Assembly (NCBI RefSeq): GCF_013386825.1
Contig: NZ_JACARC010000037.1
Location: forward strand, 62,001 to 126,000
Reading direction: 5' to 3'
Source of the DNA: Pseudomonas sp. IPO3778
GTDB taxonomy: Bacteria; Pseudomonadota; Gammaproteobacteria; Pseudomonadales; Pseudomonadaceae
DNA: 64,000 nucleotides
Shown here: in pieces, positions 8,149 through 15,182 of the stretch
How positions within the stretch are numbered: position 1 is the stretch's first letter
How the letters are laid out: every line of letters starts with the position of its first letter
The notes under the pieces: model-generated
What the model saw: only the letters and a program-made list of their open reading frames with translations
Databases searched by the model: none
Told to the model about the DNA's origin: nothing
Made by a program: the position numbers and the translations under genes

Positions 8149-10383
8149 ATGCCAGTGCCCATTACCCGCTCCATCACCTTGACCCTCGGGCTTTTCAGCG
8201 CTGTGCTGAGCCCGGACCTGCTGGCTGACGACCCCTACCCGGAAACCGAAGCGCCCGCCACGGCGCTGGAGTTGGCCAGTACCAACATCACGGCCGCCGG
8301 CCTCGGCTCCGACACCGAAGGCACGGGTTCCTACACCACGGGCGCGATGAGCACCGCCACACGCCTGAACCTGTCGATCAAGGAAACCCCGCAGTCCGTC
8401 TCGGTGATCACACGCCAGCAAATGGACGACTTCAAGCTGGGCACCTTGAGCGAAGTCATGAACCAGACCACCGGCGTTGTCGTGCAGCGAAACGATTCCG
8501 AACGCTTCAATTTCTATTCCCGCGGCTACGCCATCCAGAATTTCCAGATCGATGGAATGCTCAACACCTTCACCGGGCTGAAGTCCGACTCTGACACCAT
8601 CATCTACGACCGCATCGAGGTGGTCCGCGGCGCGACGGGGCTGACCACCGGCGCCGGCGATCCCTCGGGCACCATCAACATGGTGCGTAAACGCCCTACC
8701 GCCGAATGGGCTGCCAAAATCGGCACCAGCGCCGGCAGCTATGACAACTACTACAGCTATGTCGATGTGGGTGGCCCACTGGCCTTCGACGGGCGCCTGC
8801 GTGGCCGCACCGTGCTGGCCTACCGTGACAGCCAATCCTTTCGCGACCGCTATGCCCTGGAGCGGAAAGTGGGCTACGGCATTCTCGAAGCCGACCTGAC
8901 CGACAGTACGGTGCTGGCGGTGGGTTATGACTATCAGGACAAGCAGGTTCAGGGCGCAACCTGGGGCAGCGTGCCCTATTGGAACGCGCTGGGCGGCAAG
9001 GCCAACATGCCACGCTCCAACAACATCACCACGCCCTGGAGCAACTGGCCACTGACCGACCGCACCACCTTCGCGACCCTGGACCAGAAACTGGCCAATG
9101 ATTGGCGCTTCAAGGCCGCCTACACCCACCGGGAAAGCGAGACCGACGGCAAGGTCTACTACGGTGGCGGTGGCTACCCGAACGCCGACCGCAGCGGGAT
9201 CAGCGCCTACAGCAGCCATTTCGCCGGCAAAGACAAAATGGACGCGGTGGACTTCAACGTCGCGGGCCCCTATTCGCTATTCGGACGCGAGCATGAAGCC
9301 ATGGCCGGCTACGGCCAGGCGCGCCACCGAGACTCTTCGCCCTACCTCATTGGCAAGGTGCCCGACGGCTACCTGCAAATCCCGGACTGGGCCGACACCG
9401 GCGGCATCCCCGAATTTGCCGATGAAACCACCCGCATGGACTCAAGCAACGGCAGCACCTACCAAAAAGCCGGCTACCTGGCGACACGCCTGAGCCTGAG
9501 CGACCACTGGCACGCCGTGCTGGGCAGCCGCTACGGCTCCTGGAAGTCCACCAGCTCCAACTATGACTACGAGGAGCGGCAGTTGGTGGACATCCGTCAC
9601 AGTAGCCAGACCCAAAGCGATGTCTGGACGCCCTACGCCGGATTGCTCTACGACATCAATCAGGACTTCACGGCCTATGTCAGCTACACCGACATCTTCA
9701 AGCCGCAGACGCAAAAGGATGTAAGCGACCGGTACCTGGAGCCGATCGTGGGCAAGAGCTACGAGCTGGGCCTCAAGGGCAGCCTGCTGGACGATCGCCT
9801 GAGCCTGTCGAGCGCGGTGTTCTGGACGACCCAGGACAACGTGGCGGAAGTCGATGACTCGGTCCCCCTGGGGCCTCAGGGCGAGCAGTATTACAAGTCC
9901 GGCGGCAAGGGCAACAAGGTGCAGGGCTTCGAAGTGGAAGTGGCAGGCGAAGTGATGCCTGACTGGAATGTAAAAGCCGGTTACACCTACACCCATTCCG
10001 TGAACGGCGAAAAAGAACGCAACAACACCGCCCAGCCCCTCAACCTCCTGCGCACCTCCACGACGTATCGCTTGCCCGGCAGCTGGCGCGGGCTGACGGT
10101 CGGTGCCGGGGTCAACTGGCAGAGCGACATCTACCGCTACGCCAATCGCCCGGTGGGCCGTGACGCGAATGGCAGGCTCATCACCCAGAGCACGGCCATC
10201 CGTCAGGACGCGTATGCCCTGGTCAACCTGATGTCACGTTATGAGTTCGATAAGCACCTGTCGGCATCAGTGAACGTAAACAACTTGTTTGATACGAAGT
10301 ATTACAACAACGTCGGCTTTTATAACGGTGTTTATTGGGGAGACCCGCGCACGGTCACGCTGGCGCTGGAGTGGAAGCTTTAA
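8149..10383 (+). CDS. TonB-dependent siderophore receptor
   Basis: An outer-membrane gated channel that imports a ferric siderophore using energy from TonB-ExbBD. After a signal peptide (about 1-26, ending DLLA) comes the plug domain (KETPQSVSVITRQQM, FYSRGYAIQNFQIDGM, EVVRGATGLTTGAGDPSGTI), then the 22-strand barrel ending in EWKL. The mature N-terminus lacks the roughly 80-residue signalling domain of FpvA-type receptors, and no sigma/anti-sigma pair is adjacent, so it is a simple receptor, near the FhuE/FpvB type. The frame starts at 8086, but ATG 8149 follows AAGGAA and begins a proper signal peptide. The exact siderophore cannot be told. Confidence 0.9.
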   Translation: MPVPITRSITLTLGLFSAVLSPDLLADDPYPETEAPATALELASTNITAAGLGSDTEGTGSYTTGAMSTATRLNLSIKETPQSVSVITRQQMDDFKLGTLSEVMNQTTGVVVQRNDSERFNFYSRGYAIQNFQIDGMLNTFTGLKSDSDTIIYDRIEVVRGATGLTTGAGDPSGTINMVRKRPTAEWAAKIGTSAGSYDNYYSYVDVGGPLAFDGRLRGRTVLAYRDSQSFRDRYALERKVGYGILEADLTDSTVLAVGYDYQDKQVQGATWGSVPYWNALGGKANMPRSNNITTPWSNWPLTDRTTFATLDQKLANDWRFKAAYTHRESETDGKVYYGGGGYPNADRSGISAYSSHFAGKDKMDAVDFNVAGPYSLFGREHEAMAGYGQARHRDSSPYLIGKVPDGYLQIPDWADTGGIPEFADETTRMDSSNGSTYQKAGYLATRLSLSDHWHAVLGSRYGSWKSTSSNYDYEERQLVDIRHSSQTQSDVWTPYAGLLYDINQDFTAYVSYTDIFKPQTQKDVSDRYLEPIVGKSYELGLKGSLLDDRLSLSSAVFWTTQDNVAEVDDSVPLGPQGEQYYKSGGKGNKVQGFEVEVAGEVMPDWNVKAGYTYTHSVNGEKERNNTAQPLNLLRTSTTYRLPGSWRGLTVGAGVNWQSDIYRYANRPVGRDANGRLITQSTAIRQDAYALVNLMSRYEFDKHLSASVNVNNLFDTKYYNNVGFYNGVYWGDPRTVTLALEWKL

Positions 10384-10401
10384 GCGCTCCCCCTGGTTAA
10401 T

Positions 10402-10429
10402 CGAAAGTTAACGAAATCGTTAACTTTCG
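10402..10429. repeat. GTTAAC-rich perfect inverted repeat
   Basis: Arms 10402-10414 and 10417-10429 are perfectly complementary over 13 bases around a two-base centre. The arms contain GTTAAC, which recurs at 10440. It lies 20 bases after the receptor stop and about 105 before the next start. Without a T-tract it fits an operator or cruciform as well as a terminator. Confidence 0.6.
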
Positions 10430-10533
10430 GTCAGCTCAAGGTTAACCCTTACTTAATATCATGGGCCCAAAGTCTCCCCATGCCGCCGCTGAACACAACG
10501 CGCGGAACCCAACACACTTAATGAGACACTGCC

Positions 10534-10755
10534 ATGAAAATTTCGACTGTTATCCTTGCCGGCCTGATGACCATGACCTCTGTAGCTGCCTTCGCAGAAG
10601 GCGGTTCAGAGCGCTCGAAGGAGTTTTACAACAACTTCACCTTCGTCCAGGAACAAACCCACGGCGCCGCCCAGCAAACAGCGCTGGCTGACGGCAAGAC
10701 TGTAAAGCCCGCCTCTGCCGAACAAACTACCGATGTGCAGCAGCCCAACAGCTGA
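10534..10755 (+). CDS. Small exported protein of unknown function, 73 residues
   Basis: The first 21 residues form a clear Sec signal peptide (MKISTVILAGLMTMTSVAAFA) with an AFA cleavage site, so the mature product is about 52 residues and periplasmic or secreted. The mature part starts EGGSERSKEFYNNF, an N-terminal style seen in several small Pseudomonas exported proteins of the metal-responsive type (resemblance only, from memory). The rest is low in hydrophobic residues and has no cysteine. It sits between a Fur-type receptor gene and its own terminator, so it is a separate unit or the second gene of an iron-regulated one. No function assigned. Confidence 0.75.
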   Translation: MKISTVILAGLMTMTSVAAFAEGGSERSKEFYNNFTFVQEQTHGAAQQTALADGKTVKPASAEQTTDVQQPNS

Positions 10756-10807
10756 TAGTTTCCCGTAATACCCTGTGCTATTCCGCTCTGATAGCTAAGG
10801 TCAATTT

Positions 10808-10833
10808 GGCGCCACTTGCTGGCGCCTTTTTTT
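10808..10833 (+). terminator. Intrinsic terminator
   Basis: Stem GGCGCCA (10808-10814) pairs with TGGCGCC (10820-10826) around a five-base loop, followed by seven Ts. It ends the 73-residue exported-protein transcript. Confidence 0.88.
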
Positions 10834-10856
10834 GCCTTTAATTAAATAAACATTAA

Positions 10857-11348
10857 TTAAAGCGATTTATTCCAGAACAACATCCGGCCATGGGCGGGAT
10901 CAAACACTGCGTCGTCAAAACCAAACTTGCGATACGCCGACTGCGCCACGGCGTTGCCTTCGAGTACCTCGAGGGTGATCTTGCAGCAGCCGCGCTGGCG
11001 GGCGATTTCCTCGACCTTCTGCAGCATTTTCTGACTCAGCCCCAAGCCACGGAATTTATCCATCACCACCACGTCGTGGACGTTGACCAGCGGGCGGCAG
11101 GCAAACGTGGAAAACCCTTCAAAGCAGTTCACCAGCCCGGCCGGCACACCGCCGACAAATGCCAGCACACTGAACGCGTGGGCACGCTTGGCCAACTCCG
11201 CTGGCAGTTGCTCCAGGCGGTCGGCCGGCAGGCTGTGGCCACCGCCCATGGGGTCTTCGGCGTAATGATTGAGCACCAGGCCAATGGCCTCGGCATGTAC
11301 CGGGTTGGTGTAGCTGGCTTGCAGCACCAGGATTTCTGCGGTGTCCAT
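10857..11348 (-). CDS. GNAT family N-acetyltransferase
   Basis: A 163-residue cytoplasmic acyl-CoA-dependent acetyltransferase fold. The acetyl-CoA-binding segment is VVVMDKFRGLGLSQKML (about 94-110), matching the R/Q-x-x-G-x-G/A pattern (here RGLGLS), and the C-terminal NAVAQSAYRKFGF motif is typical of the family. AAGGA precedes the ATG. The acceptor substrate cannot be inferred. The gene stands alone between the small exported protein (convergent) and the ZapE-like gene upstream on the same strand, about 90 bases away. Confidence 0.87.
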   Translation of the reverse strand: MDTAEILVLQASYTNPVHAEAIGLVLNHYAEDPMGGGHSLPADRLEQLPAELAKRAHAFSVLAFVGGVPAGLVNCFEGFSTFACRPLVNVHDVVVMDKFRGLGLSQKMLQKVEEIARQRGCCKITLEVLEGNAVAQSAYRKFGFDDAVFDPAHGRMLFWNKSL

Positions 11349-11439
11349 GTCCTTCCTCGTTAACGGTGCAACAGGGACTCGGTCCCCATAAAAAGGATCG
11401 ATTGTAAGCGTTGAGCGGGCATTAGCTGAAGGAGATTAA

Positions 11440-12573
11440 CTACATTTGCCCGCGTGAAAGCGCGCCAGCCTCGCCGAATCGTGCCAACTGCATCTCCTGC
11501 AAGCGGCTCAGGGTGCGGCGAAAGGGAAACGCCAGGTAACCTTCGGTGTAGAGGCTTTCCAATGGCACCTTGGCCTCGATGTACAGCGGCACCTTGCGGT
11601 CGTAGCACTCGTCCACCAAGGCGATAAACCGTCGGACGCTGTCGTCATGCACCGAGAGTTCCGGCAACTCCCGATCACCGGCGTCCACCCGCAGGGCGGC
11701 GTCTTCAGTGCCACGGGCGATTCTTCCCGGGCGTTTTTGTGCGCTGAGGTTCGGCACATCCCCCAGCAAAATGGCCTTGAAGCGATCACACAGCAGCATG
11801 AAATCCATGGCCGCCAACGGCTGTTCGCACAGGTCGGCATAGCGGCACCACAACACCGTGTCGCTGGACTGCACCGCCACGATGCTGCGGTAGCCGACCG
11901 CAACAGGCCCGCTGCTCACCGCCTGCCCGTCGCTCAACTGGCGAAACACCTCAGCCAGCGCCTCGGGCTGGTCAACCCAGTAACGCTGCAGTGCGGTGCC
12001 GGGGTGCAGGCGATGATCTTCCCCGCCATCAACGGCCACCACGCGCATATGGCGTTTGATGGCCTCGATCCCCGGCAGGAATCGATCACGGTTGAAACCA
12101 TCGGCGTACAGCTGATCGGGAGGTTGGTTGGACGTGCAGACCATCACCACGCCTTCCTCGAACATCACCTGGAACAGCCGGCCGAGAATGATCGCGTCAC
12201 CGATGTCATTCACAAACAATTCATCAAAACACAGCACCCGCACTTCCCGGCTCAGTTCACGCGCGAGGGCCTGCAAGGGGTCGTGGGTACCGGTCAGCTG
12301 GAACGAGCGCTGATGCACCCACCCCATGAAGTGATGGAAATGCTGGCGCCGCGCGGGCACTCGCAGGCTCTGGTAGAACTGGTCCATCAGCCAGGTCTTG
12401 CCGCGCCCGACCGGGCCCCACAGGTACACCCCGGTGATGGGCCCGTGACCGTGGTGCAGCGCCTGATGGCAATCCTGCAGGGCTTGCACCGCTGCGCGCT
12501 GGGCGTCGTCGGGGACGAAACCCTGTTCGGTGACAGCGTACTGGTAGGCGGCGAGTGGCGAGTCGAAATTCAT
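11440..12573 (-). CDS. zapE: Cell division protein ZapE / AFG1-like ATPase
   Basis: An AAA+-like P-loop ATPase of the AFG1/ZapE family, linked in E. coli to Z-ring constriction and in mitochondria to protein quality control. Walker A GPVGRGKT is at 53-60 and Walker B VLCFDE ends at 118. The family motifs DEFFV-like (here DELFVNDIGDA) and the TSNQPPDQLYADGFNRDRFLP segment are present. I placed the start at ATG 12573 (377 residues). The longer frame from 12636 would add 21 unlikely residues and overlap the upstream gene. Many pseudomonads have a second zapE-like gene near rplM, so this may be a paralogue and the symbol is a family name. Confidence 0.83.
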   Translation of the reverse strand: MNFDSPLAAYQYAVTEQGFVPDDAQRAAVQALQDCHQALHHGHGPITGVYLWGPVGRGKTWLMDQFYQSLRVPARRQHFHHFMGWVHQRSFQLTGTHDPLQALARELSREVRVLCFDELFVNDIGDAIILGRLFQVMFEEGVVMVCTSNQPPDQLYADGFNRDRFLPGIEAIKRHMRVVAVDGGEDHRLHPGTALQRYWVDQPEALAEVFRQLSDGQAVSSGPVAVGYRSIVAVQSSDTVLWCRYADLCEQPLAAMDFMLLCDRFKAILLGDVPNLSAQKRPGRIARGTEDAALRVDAGDRELPELSVHDDSVRRFIALVDECYDRKVPLYIEAKVPLESLYTEGYLAFPFRRTLSRLQEMQLARFGEAGALSRGQM

Positions 12574-12595
12574 GCCCGGCAGTATGCCATGACGG

Positions 12596-12937
12596 CTACA
12601 GGGAAATATCCAGTCGGGAAATCTTGCCCTGTTCATTGAGGCGGAAGGTATAACGCAGCTCCAGCGGGCTGCCAGGGAAGCTACCGGTGATCAGGTTGCT
12701 CACCAGCACCTTGCCCGTGCGGTGTTGCACATTGAGTACCTGCACCTTGGGTTGATAACGGCGCCCGGTGTCTTCCATCCAGCGGGCGATGGCGGCGGTG
12801 CCGATCCGGTGCTCACCTTCGTCGAACACATTGGCATCCTCGGCAAAACAGTCGACCACCAGCGAGGTATCGCCGGCATTCGCGGCGGCGATGTACGTCG
12901 CGATCGCCGGGGCCAGTTCAGGGGTGGGTTGGGACAT
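12596..12937 (-). CDS. NTF2-like / SnoaL-like family protein
   Basis: A 113-residue cone-fold protein of the nuclear transport factor 2 superfamily: an N-terminal helix pair (IATYIAAANAGDTSLVVDCF), the VFDEGEHRIGTAAIARWM segment, and a curved sheet (VQVLNVQHRTGKVLVSNLITG, LELRYTFRLNEQGKISRLDI). Such proteins are small-molecule isomerases, hydrolases or ligand binders; the substrate is unknown. AAGGAG precedes the ATG. It follows the WYL regulator on the same strand at about 50 bases, a frequent pairing in pseudomonads, so that regulator may control it. Confidence 0.82.
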   Translation of the reverse strand: MSQPTPELAPAIATYIAAANAGDTSLVVDCFAEDANVFDEGEHRIGTAAIARWMEDTGRRYQPKVQVLNVQHRTGKVLVSNLITGSFPGSPLELRYTFRLNEQGKISRLDISL

Positions 12938-12989
12938 GGTGACCGCTCCTTGTTAGTGATTTATGGAGCCATGCTAAAGCAGCGTTGTG

Positions 12990-13706
12990 TCAGTTCTTGT
13001 CAGGAGTGAACGGCCCGGATTCGTTCTGTTCCATCAGCTTGCGCCAGGCGCGCAACCAGTCGCCGCGCCGCCCCGGATAACGCTCGCCTTGCAGGCGGGC
13101 CGCGGCCACACGGTCGGTGCGAAAGGTGCGATAGGCGCCGCGCAACTCGCACCACGCGACGATCACCCGCACTTCATTGAGAAAGCCCAGGGCCAGGGGC
13201 CAGATCAACCGCTGGCTGGCGGTCTGCCTCGCATCGGCGTAATCAATGTGCAGCTTGGCCTGGCCACGAATGGCCTCGCGGAACACATTCAACGGTACGC
13301 GGTTTTCCGGGTAGCCAAACCCCGGCGGGCCTGGCAACAAGGTGGGGTTGCGCAACGCTTCCTGGGCGGCCGGGTCCAGCACATCGGCAATTTTTGCCAG
13401 GGCATTGGCGGCCGCCCGGCTCAGCACGTCATCGCCCCGCTGATCGACATAGCGCAAGCCCAGCACGATGGCCTCGGTTTCGTCGGCATTAAGCATCAGC
13501 GGCGGCAGGAACAGGCCGGCACGCAGCACATAGCCCACACCCGCCTCGCCGAAAATCGGCGCACCCAGGGCGGTCAATTCAGCGATATCGCGGTACAGCG
13601 TGCGTTCGGATATCTCCAGTTCTGCCGCCAGAACGGCGGCCGTCACCGGGCGCTTTTTGCCCCGCAGGACTTGCAACAAGGTCAGCAGACGACTGGTACG
13701 CGACAC
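12990..13706 (-). CDS. YafY/WYL-type HTH transcriptional regulator
   Basis: A DeoR-like winged helix near the N-terminus (SRLLTLLQVLRGKKRPVTAAVLAAELEISERTLYRDI, of which the recognition part is SERTLYRDI) is followed by a WYL ligand-sensing domain (about 130-210). The frame opens at a TTG at 13721. I prefer the GTG at 13706 because it gives the family-typical MSRTSRLLTLL start, though its ribosome site is weak. It is divergent from the aldo/keto reductase and upstream of the NTF2-like gene, so either could be its target. Role as a local regulator is inference. Confidence 0.83.
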   Translation of the reverse strand: MSRTSRLLTLLQVLRGKKRPVTAAVLAAELEISERTLYRDIAELTALGAPIFGEAGVGYVLRAGLFLPPLMLNADETEAIVLGLRYVDQRGDDVLSRAAANALAKIADVLDPAAQEALRNPTLLPGPPGFGYPENRVPLNVFREAIRGQAKLHIDYADARQTASQRLIWPLALGFLNEVRVIVAWCELRGAYRTFRTDRVAAARLQGERYPGRRGDWLRAWRKLMEQNESGPFTPDKN

Positions 13707-13889
13707 GTTGATCACGCTCAAGCAAAGGAAGGTGGCGCAGCTTAGCAGAGGCCTCTGTCAGAAAGTGTCAGGAGCAGGCGCCCTTCCCTTCGCAGCCAAA
13801 AAAAGCCCCTTGACGAAATATATGACTCGCATCATATTTAATAGATGTTGCAAAACATTTAAACCAATCACAGCATCAGGAGTTCTCGT

Positions 13890-14945
13890 ATGCGCAATAA
13901 AGTCTTTGGCCGTCGTAGCGGCCTGCGGGTTTCGGAACTGGCCTTGGGCACCGCCAATTTCGGTACAGGCTGGGGCCATGGCGCCGAGCGCGAAGAGTCC
14001 AAGCGGATCTACGACGGTTACCTGGAAGCCGGCGGTAATTTCCTCGATACCGCCAACGGCTACCAGTTCGGCCAATCGGAGGTGCTGCTCGGTGAGTTCA
14101 TTGCGTCGGAACGGGATCACCTGGTGATCGCCAGCAAGTACACCCTGCGCACACAGCCCCAGGACGAAGGCACGATCAAACTCGGCAACAATCGCAAAAA
14201 CATGGTGCGTGCCGTCGAGGAAAGCCTGAAACGCCTGAACACCGACCACATCGACCTGTTCTGGGCCCATATCAGCGACAACGTCACGCCCATGGAAGAA
14301 ATCCTGCGGGGTTTTGATGACCTGGTGCGGGCCGGCAAGATCCACTATGCCGGCTTGTCCAACTTCCCTGCCTGGCGGATCGCCCGCGCCGACCTGCTCG
14401 CCGAAGTGCGTGGCTTTGCGCCCCTGGTCGCGATCCAGACCGAATACAGCCTGGCCGAACGTACCGCCGACCGTGAGCTGTTGCCCATGGCCGAAGCCCT
14501 GGGCCTGGCCGCCACGTTATGGTCGCCCCTGGGCGGTGGCTTCCTCACCGGCAAGTACCGCAACAGCCAGGACGATACCCGTGCCAGCAAGCTCGGCATT
14601 CTGGTTCACGCGGAAAAAAGTGCACGGGAAACGGCGGTGCTCGACACGTTACTGGCGGTGGCCGGCGAGCTGAATGCCACGCCGACCCACATCGCCATCG
14701 CCTGGCTGCGGGAAAAAGCCCGTCGTTCGACCACTGCGCTGATTCCGATTCTGGGACCGCGTACCCGTGAACAACTGGACGGCACCCTGGGCGCACTGAA
14801 CGTGCAACTCTCGGCGGAACAAGTGACCCGCCTGGACACGGCCAGCGCGATACCGCTGGGCGTGCCCCACGAAATGATCGCCGAGCGCTTCCCGCGCTAC
14901 ACCGGTGATGACGCCCAAGACCTGCGCTGGCCGCCGGTTATCTAA
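13890..14945 (+). CDS. Aldo/keto reductase
   Basis: An NADPH-dependent carbonyl reductase with a TIM-barrel fold, 351 residues. The catalytic tetrad is visible as Asp53, Tyr58 (DTANGYQFG), Lys83 (ASKYTL) and His127 (LFWAHISD). The C-terminal cofactor-binding segment is IPILGPRTREQLDGTLGAL. This places it in the AKR subgroup with YajO/Tas-like enzymes; the natural substrate is unknown. AGGAG lies about seven bases before the ATG. It is divergent from the WYL regulator, and the AT-rich interval 13810-13860 presumably holds the shared promoter region. Confidence 0.9.
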   Translation: MRNKVFGRRSGLRVSELALGTANFGTGWGHGAEREESKRIYDGYLEAGGNFLDTANGYQFGQSEVLLGEFIASERDHLVIASKYTLRTQPQDEGTIKLGNNRKNMVRAVEESLKRLNTDHIDLFWAHISDNVTPMEEILRGFDDLVRAGKIHYAGLSNFPAWRIARADLLAEVRGFAPLVAIQTEYSLAERTADRELLPMAEALGLAATLWSPLGGGFLTGKYRNSQDDTRASKLGILVHAEKSARETAVLDTLLAVAGELNATPTHIAIAWLREKARRSTTALIPILGPRTREQLDGTLGALNVQLSAEQVTRLDTASAIPLGVPHEMIAERFPRYTGDDAQDLRWPPVI

Positions 14946-14950
14946 GACCA

Positions 14951-15051
14951 CCTGTGGCGAGGGGGCTTGTCCCCCGTTGGGCTGCGTAGCGGCCCCAAAA
15001 AAAGCGGGAGCGCTGCGCACTCCAACGGGGGACAAGCCCCCTCGCCACAGG
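14951..15051. repeat. Long inverted repeat (REP-like) with 30-base perfect arms
   Basis: Bases 14951-14980 are the exact reverse complement of 15022-15051; the 41-base interior contains a weaker inverted repeat around 14980-15021. The arm sequence (GCGAGGGGGCTTGTCCCC) is of the type seen in P. fluorescens-group intergenic REP elements. It lies between convergent aldo/keto reductase and pepN. Confidence 0.85.
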
Positions 15052-15151
15052 ACAAGCCCCCACACCACAGGACAAGCTCCCTCAACACAGGACAAGCCCC
15101 CCTCACCACAGGACAAGCCCCCACACCACAGGACAAGCCCCCTCGCCACGG
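15031..15151. repeat. Six tandem copies of a 20-21 base unit
   Basis: Units start at 15031, 15051, 15071, 15091, 15112 and 15132, each close to GACAAGCCCCCACACCACAG. The first unit is part of the right arm of the long inverted repeat, so the array appears to have grown from that arm. One unit is 21 bases; the others vary at a few positions, and the last ends in CGG. There are no spacers, so it is not a CRISPR array. Confidence 0.88.
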
Positions 15152-15182
15152 AAGTGTGTTCGGCCCTAACTAAACCGCTCAG

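Noticed and set aside
15031..15151. CRISPR-like tandem repeat array
   Set aside because: Units of 20-21 bases are directly adjacent with no spacers, there are no cas genes, and the unit derives from an inverted-repeat arm.
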